Assembly (NCBI RefSeq): GCF_902506555.1
Contig: NZ_LR732707.1
Span: forward strand, 1,703,138 to 1,767,137
Reading direction: 5' to 3'
Origin: Sphingorhabdus sp. 109
GTDB lineage: Bacteria; Pseudomonadota; Alphaproteobacteria; Sphingomonadales; Sphingomonadaceae
Length of the DNA: 64,000 nt
In this document: positions 52,771 to 61,862 of the stretch, one piece after another
Numbering within the stretch: the first letter of the stretch is position 1
Layout: each line of letters starts with the position of its first letter
Made by a program: the position numbers and the translations under genes
Notes under the pieces: generated by a model
Database searches by the model: none
Told to the model about the DNA's origin: nothing
Seen by the model: only the letters and a program-made list of their open reading frames with translations

Positions 52771-53955
52771 TCAGACTCCGAGCCGGTCGGCGGCCCATTT
52801 GATCGTCGGCCCCTGGATGATGCTGGACAACAGCACCACGAAAAAGACGACGTTGAAGATCGCGAAGGCCCCCGGCACCCCGGCGACCATAGGGAATGTC
52901 GCAAGAACAATCGGCACCGCACCGCGCAATCCTGCCCAGGACACGAACAGCTTGGACCGCCAGTCGAACTGGCGGAAGGGCGCGAGGCAGATGAAGACGC
53001 TCAGCGGCCGCGCTACAAACATCAGGATGAAGGTTATCGAAAGCCCCGGTATGATGACCGGCGCGAGATTGGACGGCGTGACCAATAGGCCGAGGGTGAA
53101 GAACATCACCACCTGCGACAGCCAGGCCATGCCGTCCTGAAAGCCGGCGACGGTTGCCTTGGCGGCATAGGTCCGGTTGCCGGCGACAATACCGGCAAGA
53201 TAGCTGGCGAGAAAGCCGTTGCCGGCGAGCACTTCGGCAAGACCGAAAGCGATCAGGGCGGCGGCGATCGAAATGACAAAGGCGAGGCCGCCTTGCTGAT
53301 ATCCGCCGCGCTTCAGCACTTCGGGCATGCCGAAGCCGATGGCGACGCCGACAATCGCGCCCATCACCATCTGGATGACGAAATCAGGCGCTAGCTGGAG
53401 CGGCGAAGCGGATGGGCTTTCGATCAGGAACAGCGCCGCGCCGACCAGAAAGATCGCCATCGGATCGTTGGAACCGGATTCCGTCTCGATCAGCGCCGGC
53501 ACATCGCCGTGCAGATCGAGGCCGGAACTGCGCAGCACGGCAAAAACCGCCGCCGCATCGGTCGAGGCGATGACCGCGCCGAGCAGGGCGCCCTGCAACG
53601 GACCGAACCCCAATATGAAAATGGCCGAAAGCGCCACGATCCCCGCGCTGATCAGGACGCCGATGGTGGCCAGCAGCAAGGCCGGGGCCGCCATACGCCG
53701 GACGTCGCGCCAAGCGGTGCCCATGCCACCGGAAAAGAGGATGAACAGCAGGCAGGCAATGCCGATGCCCTGGGTCAGTTCGAAATTCTCGAAATAGAAA
53801 CCGCCGGGACCGTCGACACCGGCCAGCATGCCGAGGCCGAGAAAACCGATCAGCGCTGGAAAACCGAAGCGGCTGGACAAGGTTCCCGCGAGCACGGTCG
53901 TGAACAATATCACGCCGAGGACAAGCAAGGTCAGTTCGGTGTCGAAGAAAGTCAT
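52771..53955 (-). CDS. Cation:proton antiporter (CPA1, NhaP2/KefB-like), membrane domain only
   Basis: A 394-residue inner-membrane antiporter with about 12 helices. The family segments LIGFLGLGMLAG, GALLGAVIASTDAAAVFAVLRSSG, ETESGSNDPMAIFL (conserved Asp pair) and VSWAGLRGAVPIVLATFP are characteristic of the potassium/proton antiporters of the NhaP2 type. E. coli NhaP2 is about 580 residues, so the C-terminal TrkA/RCK-like regulatory region is missing. The start at 53955 is set by AGGAGATTC before the ATG. It diverges from the MscS gene. Confidence 0.93.
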   Translation of the reverse strand: MTFFDTELTLLVLGVILFTTVLAGTLSSRFGFPALIGFLGLGMLAGVDGPGGFYFENFELTQGIGIACLLFILFSGGMGTAWRDVRRMAAPALLLATIGVLISAGIVALSAIFILGFGPLQGALLGAVIASTDAAAVFAVLRSSGLDLHGDVPALIETESGSNDPMAIFLVGAALFLIESPSASPLQLAPDFVIQMVMGAIVGVAIGFGMPEVLKRGGYQQGGLAFVISIAAALIAFGLAEVLAGNGFLASYLAGIVAGNRTYAAKATVAGFQDGMAWLSQVVMFFTLGLLVTPSNLAPVIIPGLSITFILMFVARPLSVFICLAPFRQFDWRSKLFVSWAGLRGAVPIVLATFPMVAGVPGAFAIFNVVFFVVLLSSIIQGPTIKWAADRLGV

Positions 53956-54134
53956 GAATCTCCTGACCATCGGGGGGTTATGGATATCCGACAATAGCAT
54001 TTCGCAAGGCAGGTCGAAAGGAGAAACGCTTGCATTTGCTTCCGTTGACACCGCTGGTGCCGGCGGCCATAATTCGCGCTTTCCATACCCCCCTGAAGAC
54101 GGAGACAGCGCCCGCCACCCCCGGGCATGACACC

Positions 54135-55373
54135 ATGCAGCAGTTCCAGAGCCACAGCCTTTCGGTCATAAACAGCATTCCCTTTCTGCCCAATCTTGCA
54201 CCATGGGCGGAAACGCTTGTCGGCGTCGGAATATTGCTCGCGATTGCGTGGATTGCCAATTTCATCATTAAGCATATCGTGCTGCGCATCGTCACGCGCT
54301 GGATGCCCTATGAAGACCTCACGCCGCTACCGGTCGCGGCCCGGCTTGCCAATATCGTACCGGCGCTGATCATCTCCAATGGTATCGGTGCGGTTCCCCA
54401 TCTGCCGGCGCCGGTTATCACCCTGGTCAGCAATGTGGTGTCCGCCTCGATCATCCTGTTCATCGCAATGGCACTGAGCAAGGCGCTTACCCTTGCCAAC
54501 GACATATACGAGCATCGTCCGAGTTCGGCGACCCGGCCGATCAAGGGCTATATCCAGCTGCTCAAGATCATCCTCTACGTTGGCGCGGCGATTTTGATCA
54601 TCGCAGCGCTGATGGACCAGTCACCGCTGCTGCTGCTGTCCGGCCTCGGCGCGATGGCGGCGGTGATATTGCTGGTGTTCAAGGACACATTGCTGTCGCT
54701 GGTTGCATCGGTGCAGCTCACATCCAACGATATGCTGCGCGTCGGCGACTGGATCGAGATGCCGGCGCTGAATGCCGACGGCGATGTCATCGATATCGCG
54801 CTGCATACCGTCAAGGTGCAGAACTGGGACAAGACGATCACCACCATCCCGACCCATCGCCTGATTTCGGAGAGTTTCAAGAACTGGCGCGGCATGTCCG
54901 AAGCTGGCGGACGGCGGATCAAGCGGTCGATCTTCATCGACCAGAACGGCATCCGCTTTCTTACGCCCGGGGAAAAGGACGGATTTCGCCGCTTCCAGCT
55001 GCTCGACGACTATCTTGGCCACAAGCAGACAGAGCTGAGTAAATGGAATGCGCCGATCGAGAAAGCCGGACGGGACGAGGTCAACGCCCGCCGGGTTACC
55101 AATATCGGCACGTTCCGCGCCTATGTCGTCGAATATCTGCGCGCCAACAGCCAAATTGCCGACGGAATGACATTGCTCGTGCGCCAGCTCGACCCGTCAC
55201 CGCAGGGGCTTCCGATAGAGATTTACTGTTTCACCAGCACCACCGACTGGAACGCCTATGAGGATATCCAGTCGGACATTTTCGATCATTTGCTGGCCAT
55301 CCTGCCGGAATTCGGACTGCGTCCGTTTCAGCAACCCAGCGGCCTCGATCTGCAGCGCGGTCTGGCGGCGTAA
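54135..55373 (+). CDS. Mechanosensitive ion channel, MscS/YbdG family
   Basis: A 412-residue protein with about five N-terminal membrane segments and an MscS pore and beta domain (VILLVFKDTLLSLVASVQL, VGDWIEMP, VIDIALHTVKVQNWDKTITTIPTHRLI). Members open on hypo-osmotic shock; the size and the extended N-terminus fit the YbdG subgroup. Start uncertain: an upstream TTG at 54030 has a good AAAGGAG and would add 35 residues, but ATG 54135 gives the more usual N-terminus. It diverges from the antiporter and ends 30 bases before the convergent UdgX gene. Confidence 0.9.
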   Translation: MQQFQSHSLSVINSIPFLPNLAPWAETLVGVGILLAIAWIANFIIKHIVLRIVTRWMPYEDLTPLPVAARLANIVPALIISNGIGAVPHLPAPVITLVSNVVSASIILFIAMALSKALTLANDIYEHRPSSATRPIKGYIQLLKIILYVGAAILIIAALMDQSPLLLLSGLGAMAAVILLVFKDTLLSLVASVQLTSNDMLRVGDWIEMPALNADGDVIDIALHTVKVQNWDKTITTIPTHRLISESFKNWRGMSEAGGRRIKRSIFIDQNGIRFLTPGEKDGFRRFQLLDDYLGHKQTELSKWNAPIEKAGRDEVNARRVTNIGTFRAYVVEYLRANSQIADGMTLLVRQLDPSPQGLPIEIYCFTSTTDWNAYEDIQSDIFDHLLAILPEFGLRPFQQPSGLDLQRGLAA

Positions 55374-55403
55374 CCGCGAGTATCGCGACAGGCCCGGCCT
55401 GAT

Positions 55404-56867
55404 TCAGTTCGCAAATTCTTTCGCCACCTGCAGATCACGGACGAACTTGGCATATTCGACCTGTCGCCCCTGCTCATCGGGGATGCGCAGCAGATAGGAG
55501 GGGTGGACGGTGATCAGAACGGGCCGGCCGTCGGCACCGGTCAGGATTTCGCCACGATGGCGGGCGATTTTAACCGCCTTGCCAGTCAGGCTGCGGGCGG
55601 CGGTTGCCCCGAGCGCCACGACCAGCTTCGGATCGACCAGCCGTATCTCCTGTTCGACCCACCAGCGGTAATAATTGATCTCGCCAACATTGGGCGTTTC
55701 GTGGATGCGCCGTTTTCCGCGCCGGATAAATTTGAAGCGTTTGACGGCGTTGGTGAGGAATGTCTGCTGCCTGTCGATACGGGCCTGCTCCAGCGCGCGG
55801 TCGAGCAACTGGCCTGCCGGTCCGACAAACGGCCTTCCCTCCCGGTCCTCCTGATCACCGGGCTGCTCGCCGATGATCAACAGCTCGGCATGATCCGGGC
55901 CAATGCCGCAGATCAATCGTTCGGAGAATTTTTCTCTTGGCGCGTCCGGTTGCTGCTCCAGCAGCGCATAGAGCTGCTCCAGAGAGGTTGGCAGATTTGC
56001 AGCGCGATCATCCATCCTCGGGTCAAATAGCATATCGTCGGGCGCGCCCGCCACCATCGCCTTGACCCGCGTGCCCGCCTGCTCCAGCAACGCAGGAATC
56101 AGCTCTGCTTCCGGCAGGTTTTTCCAGTATTTCATCGGCATTTCGGACTTCATTGCGCTGATCTTGACCCGGGCGGGGTTGAAGATATTGGCGTAGTAGG
56201 TCCGCCATTCGGCCTCGATCACATCATCCTGCGGCACATCCTCCTTGCAGCCGCCGGGACCGACCGAAAGCTTGCGCCCGTCCCAGGCAATGCTGGCGCC
56301 GGGGGTGACGATCAGCCAGTCCATGCCGGTGAAACGGTTGCGGAAAAAGGGCGCGACCGCTGCGGTGATATGATGGTCCGGCTCGAACCACGCGACAAAT
56401 TGCTCGCGACCCTCTGACGCGCCGATTTTGCGGAAGCGGACGAAGGCATGCATCTTGTGGATGTCACGCCGGATCGCTTTGGCGTAGCGGTTCAGCTTCA
56501 GCACATCGGCGTCGGCGGGATTGCGGTGCAGAGCGGGAACCGATTGCGCGCGCCAAAGGATGCGATAGGCGAGTTCGAAACGGTCCTCGTTGCTGTGCAG
56601 CAGCGCTGTGTTGATCAGCGAGAGCAAAGTCTTCGATATGCGGACGGGGCACGCGATCCGGTCGCTGCTTTGCTCCGGCAAGGCGGCTGGTGGCAACAAA
56701 TCCAGTTCGCCGCTATTGCCCCGCCCTTCGACTGTCCAGGTCACCTGATCCGGCGCGACACCCGCCTGCAACAGCCGTCGCGCATGGTCGCGCCAACCAT
56801 CGCGGTCGACTTCGCTGGCAAGCGTGATCCGGTACACGCTTCGAATATCGGCTGGCATTATGTTCAC
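55404..56867 (-). CDS. Fused DUF4130-UdgX uracil-DNA-binding/glycosylase family protein
   Basis: A 487-residue DNA-repair protein. The N-terminal about 260 residues match the DUF4130 (TIGR03915) domain, with ELAYRILWRAQ, MHAFVRFRK and an Asp/Glu-rich part. The C-terminal 190 residues are a UdgX-type uracil-DNA glycosylase: GEQPGDQEDREGRPFVGPAGQ, the UdgX-specific KRRIH (385-389), and HPSYLLR (455-461). UdgX uses the His of this motif to bind uracil DNA covalently. It lies 5 bases downstream of a radical SAM gene with which it is always paired; both follow a predicted SOS box. Confidence 0.95.
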   Translation of the reverse strand: MNIMPADIRSVYRITLASEVDRDGWRDHARRLLQAGVAPDQVTWTVEGRGNSGELDLLPPAALPEQSSDRIACPVRISKTLLSLINTALLHSNEDRFELAYRILWRAQSVPALHRNPADADVLKLNRYAKAIRRDIHKMHAFVRFRKIGASEGREQFVAWFEPDHHITAAVAPFFRNRFTGMDWLIVTPGASIAWDGRKLSVGPGGCKEDVPQDDVIEAEWRTYYANIFNPARVKISAMKSEMPMKYWKNLPEAELIPALLEQAGTRVKAMVAGAPDDMLFDPRMDDRAANLPTSLEQLYALLEQQPDAPREKFSERLICGIGPDHAELLIIGEQPGDQEDREGRPFVGPAGQLLDRALEQARIDRQQTFLTNAVKRFKFIRRGKRRIHETPNVGEINYYRWWVEQEIRLVDPKLVVALGATAARSLTGKAVKIARHRGEILTGADGRPVLITVHPSYLLRIPDEQGRQVEYAKFVRDLQVAKEFAN

Positions 56868-56872
56868 AAGCG

Positions 56873-58114
56873 TCAGGCTCCAAACAGGCTGAGCTGTTCG
56901 GGTGGCGGTTTCAGCCGGTCGTAGAGGTTCAGGGAATCCAGTTGCTTGCCCGGATGCCAGTCGACCGTGGTGATGAACGGCAATATCTTCTTCACCGACT
57001 GGCAGATGCGTTCGAGATCGGCGAGACGCAAGGCGGTGAACCGCCGGGCCTGCAAAATCTTGCCGACGCCCTTGCCGCCCAGACCTGGGATGCGCAGCAG
57101 AACTTCCTTGTCGGCCAGATTGATATTGACCGGAAAGCGGGCGCGGTTCTGCAGCGCCCAGGCGAGCTTCGGATCGATGCTCAGGTCGAGCTGCCCCGCT
57201 CTGCCGCCCTGCATGATTTCCGGTACCGAGAAGCCATAGAAGCGCAACAGCCAGTCCGCCTGATACAGGCGGTGCTCGCGGAGCAAGGGCGGCGCCTGAG
57301 CCGGCAGATTGCTGCTGGCGTCGGGGATCGGGCTGAAGGCGGAATAATAGACCCGCTTCAGGCCATAGTTGCCGTAAAGCCCATTGCTCGTCGTCAAAAT
57401 CTTGGCGTCGTCGGACGCGTCGGCACCGATAATCATCTGGGTACTATGCCCGCCGGGTGCGAATAGCGGCGCCTTGCGGGAAGCCTTTCGCTCAGCTTTC
57501 GCCTCGCGCACCTTTTTGCCGAGATTGTCCATCGACCGGCGGATCAGCTTGCCGTCCTTTTCCGGCGCCAGCCGCGCGATCGATTCATCGTCGGGCAGTT
57601 CGATATTGATCGACAGCCGGTCGGCATATTGCCCCGCCTGTTTCAGAAGTTCGGGATCAGCCTCCGGAATGGTTTTCAAATGGATATAGCCGCCGAATTT
57701 ATGCACGATCCGCAGACCCCGCGCGACTTCAACCAGTTGCTCCATCGTATAGTCCGGACTGCGGATGATCCCGGAAGAGAGGAACAGGCCCTCGATATAA
57801 TTGCGCTTGTAGAAATCCAGCGTCAGGTCGACGATTTCCTGCACCGTGAAGGCCGCGCGGCGCACGTTGCTCGACGAGCGGTTGATGCAATAGAGGCAGT
57901 CGAACATGCAATAGTTGGTCATCAGGATTTTCAGCAGCGAGATACAGCGCCCGTCCGGCGCATAGCTGTGGCAGATGCCCATGCCGCCGGTCGATCCGAT
58001 GCCGCCGGATTTCGCCGAATTGCGCTTGACCGAGCCGCTCGAGGCGCAGGATGCATCATATTTTGCAGCATCCGCAAGAATCGCCAGTTTATCGGATCGG
58101 GAAATTTTTGACAT
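56873..58114 (-). CDS. Putative DNA modification/repair radical SAM protein (TIGR03916)
   Basis: A 413-residue radical S-adenosylmethionine protein. The [4Fe-4S] ligands are C69, C73 and C76 (CMFDCLYC). The C-terminal part carries a helix-hairpin-helix (LLRIPGLGGKGVGKILQAR, about residues 341-359) typical of DNA-binding repair proteins. The extreme C-terminus is QLSLFGA, which fits the beta-clamp pentapeptide QL[SD]LF. The gene precedes the DUF4130-UdgX gene by 5 bases, forming one operon; the pair is known as a conserved DNA-metabolism couple. The exact reaction is unknown. Confidence 0.93.
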   Translation of the reverse strand: MSKISRSDKLAILADAAKYDASCASSGSVKRNSAKSGGIGSTGGMGICHSYAPDGRCISLLKILMTNYCMFDCLYCINRSSSNVRRAAFTVQEIVDLTLDFYKRNYIEGLFLSSGIIRSPDYTMEQLVEVARGLRIVHKFGGYIHLKTIPEADPELLKQAGQYADRLSINIELPDDESIARLAPEKDGKLIRRSMDNLGKKVREAKAERKASRKAPLFAPGGHSTQMIIGADASDDAKILTTSNGLYGNYGLKRVYYSAFSPIPDASSNLPAQAPPLLREHRLYQADWLLRFYGFSVPEIMQGGRAGQLDLSIDPKLAWALQNRARFPVNINLADKEVLLRIPGLGGKGVGKILQARRFTALRLADLERICQSVKKILPFITTVDWHPGKQLDSLNLYDRLKPPPEQLSLFGA

Positions 58115-58122
58115 GGCCCGCC

Positions 58123-58161
58123 CTAATCCATGTTCCCGTTTTGTTCAATAACATGGATTAG
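58123..58161. promoter_or_regulatory. Perfect inverted repeat containing a predicted LexA (SOS) box
   Basis: CTAATCCATGTT and its exact inverse AACATGGATTAG, 15 bases apart, starting 8 bases upstream of the radical SAM gene. In between and overlapping lies GTTC-CCGTTTT-GTTC (58132-58146), the alphaproteobacterial LexA box GTTC-N7-GTTC. Confidence 0.85.
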
Positions 58162-58211
58162 TATTTATACCGAAAGTTGGGCGTCACCACGTCCGCTCCA
58201 CCGTCGCAAAC

Positions 58212-58240
58212 CTGTCACATGCCGGTCACGCCCGCGTCAC
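58212..58240 (+). promoter_or_regulatory. PHO box (PhoB-binding repeats) upstream of btaA
   Basis: Three 7-bp repeats with exact 11-bp period: CTGTCAC (58212), CGGTCAC (58223), GCGTCAC (58234); a weaker CCGTCGC lies at 58201. The first two form CTGTCAC-ATGC-CGGTCAC, an 18-bp PHO box. A TAATTC-type -10 begins about 10 bases after the last repeat. Confidence 0.85.
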
Positions 58241-58288
58241 CCCGCCAGCCTAATTCTCACCCATGATACAGACCATCGGAGAAGCGCC

Positions 58289-59515
58289 ATGAGCGTACAA
58301 GCGGGTTCCGTCAAACAGTCGACCATATTGAACGATGCGATATTGCAGAACCGGGCGAGCAAGGCGGGGCTGCTCGAACGCGCCTTTTCGCTCGCCTTTC
58401 GCGGGCTGGTCTATCCGCAGATCTGGGAAGATCCGGTTGCCGACATGGAGGCGCTGGACATCCGGCCGGATCACCATATCGTCACCATTGCCAGCGGCGG
58501 CTGCAACGCCTTGTCCTATCTGCGCGCCAATCCCGCGAAGATCACCGCCGTCGATCTCAACGCCGCCCATATTGCGCTCAACCGGCTGAAATCGGTGGCG
58601 GCGCAGCGGCTGGACAGCCACGAGGATTTCTTCCGCTTTTTCGGTCAGGCCGATCACAAGCAGAATCTTGCTGTCTATCGCGACCGGCTGCGCCCCCATC
58701 TCGACGAAGCCAGCCGCAAATATTGGGAGGGCCGGGACCATTTCGGGCGGCGGCGGATCAACGGCTTTGCCAAAGGCTTCTATCGCAAGGGCCTGCTCGG
58801 CAATTTTATCGGGCTGGTGCATATACTGGGCCGGCTTGGCGGTGCGAAACCGTCGCTGATGATGGCGGCACGGACGCGCGAGGAGCAGATCGAATTGTTC
58901 GAACAGCATATCGGCCCCTTGTTTCACAAGAAGCTGATGCGCTTCCTTTGCTCCAACCCGATGGCGCTGTTCGGGCTCGGCATTCCACCTGCGCAATACC
59001 GGGCGCTGGCCGGTGACCGGCACATGGCCGATGTGCTGTGCGAGCGGACCCGCAAACTGGCCTGCGATTTTGCGCTGGCCGACAATTATTTCGCGCAGCA
59101 GGCCTTTGGCCGTGCCTATCAGAGCGCCGCTCCCGGATCGGTACCGCCCTATCTGGAAGAAGCGAGTTTTGACTGGCTTGGCGAACGCAGCCGGAAGCTG
59201 GAGATCAGGCATCAAAATTTCATCGAATTTCTGGCCAGCCAGGACGCCGGTTCGCTGGATCGCTATATATTGCTCGATGCGCAGGACTGGATGACCGACC
59301 AGCAGCTCAACCGGCTGTGGAGCGAAATCGACCGGACCGCAAAGCCCGGCGCCCGGGTGCTGTTTCGCACCGCGGCGGAAGAGACTTTGCTGCCCGGTCG
59401 GGTTGCCGACGAACTGCTTTCCGGCTGGTATTATGACGCACAGCTGTCGCAGGCGCTGACCCGCAAGGACCGCTCGGCCATTTATGGTGCGATGCATCTG
59501 TACCGGCTGAAATGA
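58289..59515 (+). CDS. btaA: S-adenosylmethionine:diacylglycerol 3-amino-3-carboxypropyl transferase
   Basis: A 408-residue protein of the DUF3419/BtaA family. It moves the aminocarboxypropyl group from S-adenosylmethionine to diacylglycerol to form DGHS, the first step of the betaine lipid DGTS. Family features: WEDPVADMEALDI, ASGGCNALSYLRANPAKITAVDLN, and a C-terminal RYILLDAQDWM. The next gene is the N-methyltransferase btaB, with the start overlapping the stop (ATGA 59512-59515). A PHO box is upstream, fitting lipid remodelling during phosphate limitation. Start ATG 58289, in front of MSVQAGSVKQ; a longer open frame upstream crosses the PHO box. Confidence 0.94.
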   Translation: MSVQAGSVKQSTILNDAILQNRASKAGLLERAFSLAFRGLVYPQIWEDPVADMEALDIRPDHHIVTIASGGCNALSYLRANPAKITAVDLNAAHIALNRLKSVAAQRLDSHEDFFRFFGQADHKQNLAVYRDRLRPHLDEASRKYWEGRDHFGRRRINGFAKGFYRKGLLGNFIGLVHILGRLGGAKPSLMMAARTREEQIELFEQHIGPLFHKKLMRFLCSNPMALFGLGIPPAQYRALAGDRHMADVLCERTRKLACDFALADNYFAQQAFGRAYQSAAPGSVPPYLEEASFDWLGERSRKLEIRHQNFIEFLASQDAGSLDRYILLDAQDWMTDQQLNRLWSEIDRTAKPGARVLFRTAAEETLLPGRVADELLSGWYYDAQLSQALTRKDRSAIYGAMHLYRLK

Positions 59516-60195
59516 GCCTGATGGACGATATTTTGCGCAAGCGGGCCAGCGATCGCCACGCGAAGCTGATGGATCGCGTCTATCGCAGCCAAAGCGGTAT
59601 CTACGATCTGACCCGCAAATATTATCTGCTCGGCCGGGACCAGTTAATCGAGGAGCTTGATCCGCCCCCCGGGGGCCGGGTGCTGGAGGTCGGCTGCGGC
59701 ACCGCGCGCAATCTGGTTCGGGCGACGAAAGTCTGGCCGGACGCGGAGTTTTACGGCTTTGATATCAGTTCGGAAATGCTGAAGGTGGCGCGCAGGAATC
59801 TGAGGCAGAGCGGAATGGCCGGGCGGATAATCCTGTTTCAGGGAGACGCCGAAAATCCGGCGCTGGCTATGCCGTCCGATGTGCGCAGCTTTGACCGGAT
59901 ATTCCTGTCTTTCTGCCTGTCGATGATCCCCGACTGGCAGGGCGCGATCCGGCAAGCGCTGACCTTGCTCGAACCCAATGGCGAACTGCACATTGTCGAT
60001 TTCGGTCAGAGCGAGGGCTTGCCGCCGCCTTTTCGCGCGCTCCTGCAGCAATGGCTGGCGCTGTTTCACGTCGATCCCCGGCGCCATCTGCGCCGTTTTC
60101 TCGACGAAATCGATCACGAACACGGCACGAAAAGCGAATTCATCCCGCAATATCGCGGCTATAGCTGGCGGTTCGTGATCCGGCGCGGGGCTTGA
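59512..60195 (+). CDS. btaB: Betaine-lipid N-methyltransferase
   Basis: A 227-residue S-adenosylmethionine-dependent methyltransferase that trimethylates DGHS to DGTS. The AdoMet-binding motif I is VLEVGCGTARN (about residues 57-67), then FYGFDISSEML and LHIVDFGQ. The start overlaps btaA by 4 bases, so translation is probably coupled. Gene order and function are as in Rhodobacter btaA-btaB. It is followed by a convergent M20 peptidase gene. Confidence 0.93.
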   Translation: MSLMDDILRKRASDRHAKLMDRVYRSQSGIYDLTRKYYLLGRDQLIEELDPPPGGRVLEVGCGTARNLVRATKVWPDAEFYGFDISSEMLKVARRNLRQSGMAGRIILFQGDAENPALAMPSDVRSFDRIFLSFCLSMIPDWQGAIRQALTLLEPNGELHIVDFGQSEGLPPPFRALLQQWLALFHVDPRRHLRRFLDEIDHEHGTKSEFIPQYRGYSWRFVIRRGA

Positions 60196-60226
60196 AAATG
60201 ATCTGCCCGGACAAGGCCTGACGCGC

Positions 60227-61675
60227 CTATTCGGCCAGCTTTTTCAATATCCAGTACCAGTGATCGAGACCGTCGTAGAAAGACGCGACCGGCAGCCGCT
60301 CGTTCAGACCATGGGCATATATGTCGGATGCCTTCATGGCGGCACCCGAAACCGCCACCGTGTCATAACCAAGATTGCGGTAATGCATGCCATCGGTCCC
60401 ACCCGATTCCATATAGGGCAATATGGTCAGTCCCGGATATCGCTTGTCGACACTGTAGCGAAGGGCTGCCTTCACCTCATCACGCAGCTTTGATTCCGGG
60501 CTTTCGGTGACATCGGTCATCAGCGTGAACATAATATTGTCATTGCCGATGATCTTTTTCAGCCTGGCCTCGGTTGCTGCAGCGCTGACACCTGGGAATA
60601 TCCGGCAATTCACCGTGGCCGTAGCCGACTGTGGCAGGGCATTTTCGGCATGGCCCGCTTCCAACATGGTGGCGACGCAGGTTGTTCCCAGCGTACCGAC
60701 CGTCTCCGGATTGGCTTGCAAGGTCGCGATCGCCGCAGCATCCGTCGGGTCCGCCGCGAAACGCAGCATCGCCCGCCCGGTCTCGCCGGGCGTGAGTTTG
60801 CCGGCAGTGGCGAAATATTGCCTGGTCAAATCGGTTGCCCGCACCGGAAATTTATAGGCTGCAATCTTCGTCAGGGCTTCCGCCAGTTCATATATCGCAT
60901 TGTCCGCACGGGGACGGGACGAATGCCCCCCCGCATTGGTCGCAGTCAGATGAAAGGTAGCGAAGGTCTTTTCTGCCGACTGGACGCGAAAGGCGACCGG
61001 TGTGCCGTTCTCGGCCAGCGCGATCCCCCCGGCATCGCTGTTCAGGATGAAGGCCGGATCGATATTCTTGGCGACATATTCCGCCTGGTCCTCGGTCGAG
61101 ACCATGCCCGATTCCTCGTCCCCCGAAAAAACCAGCACCAGATCGCGCGACGGCTGCCAGCCCTCTGCCTTGAGCCGCAGGAAAGTCGATGTCAGATTGG
61201 TGATGCCATATTTATTGTCCATCGTGGCACGACCGAAAAAATAGCCCTCCTCTTCGGTCAGCGTGAACGGCGGACGCACCCAATCCTTGGCGAGTGCATC
61301 GACAACATCCATGTGCCCGAGCAGGACAATCGGCTTGGCGGTGCTACCCGGCCTTGCGCGATAGGTAACCATCAGCCCCTGGGTTTTTTCGCCGTCACTG
61401 TCATAATCGGTGACGCGTATATCGCCGTCGTCGAAACCGGCCTTTTTGAAGCGGTCGACGAGATAGGACACCATCGCCGGCACCTGTTGCTGACCACGCG
61501 CCGTGCGGAAAGCGATAATATCGCGATAAATGTCGCGCGCCATCTGCTCGTGCGCCGTCAGCACCACATCGTCCTGCGCCAGCGCCGGTGGGACAGACAA
61601 AGCCCCCGCTACCAGTGCAAGCGCCATCCGGCCCGTCCATTTTCGCGCCCATCTCGCAAATCCATTTGCAGTCAC
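60227..61675 (-). CDS. M20-family metallopeptidase (carboxypeptidase/dipeptidase-like), exported
   Basis: A 482-residue peptidase with a signal peptide (WTGRMALALVAGALSVPPALA). Zinc ligands are in VLLGHMDVVDALAKD (H and D), FGRATMDNKYG, VFSGDEESGM (catalytic Glu and ligand), LNSDAGG, and a late HG in IYAHGLNERL. The dimerisation domain carries GGHSSRPRADNAIYELAE. The precise specificity is unclear; CPG2/M20 peptidases cut dipeptides or aminoacylated compounds. Start ATG at 61675. Confidence 0.93.
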   Translation of the reverse strand: MTANGFARWARKWTGRMALALVAGALSVPPALAQDDVVLTAHEQMARDIYRDIIAFRTARGQQQVPAMVSYLVDRFKKAGFDDGDIRVTDYDSDGEKTQGLMVTYRARPGSTAKPIVLLGHMDVVDALAKDWVRPPFTLTEEEGYFFGRATMDNKYGITNLTSTFLRLKAEGWQPSRDLVLVFSGDEESGMVSTEDQAEYVAKNIDPAFILNSDAGGIALAENGTPVAFRVQSAEKTFATFHLTATNAGGHSSRPRADNAIYELAEALTKIAAYKFPVRATDLTRQYFATAGKLTPGETGRAMLRFAADPTDAAAIATLQANPETVGTLGTTCVATMLEAGHAENALPQSATATVNCRIFPGVSAAATEARLKKIIGNDNIMFTLMTDVTESPESKLRDEVKAALRYSVDKRYPGLTILPYMESGGTDGMHYRNLGYDTVAVSGAAMKASDIYAHGLNERLPVASFYDGLDHWYWILKKLAE

Positions 61676-61862
61676 AATCAGTCCCCCTCAGAAAATCACA
61701 ACTTATCTGCTGACCCGGAAATGTAAACTATTCCGATAATTTCCGGCTGCACATACTGTTTTCCCAACATCATGATCGCTGTGACAGTATATCAAATGTT
61801 CATTTTCCAGTCAGACGCGGTGTGCCAGCTTTGCGAACGGGTCGGAGCGATGGAGGGAAGCT

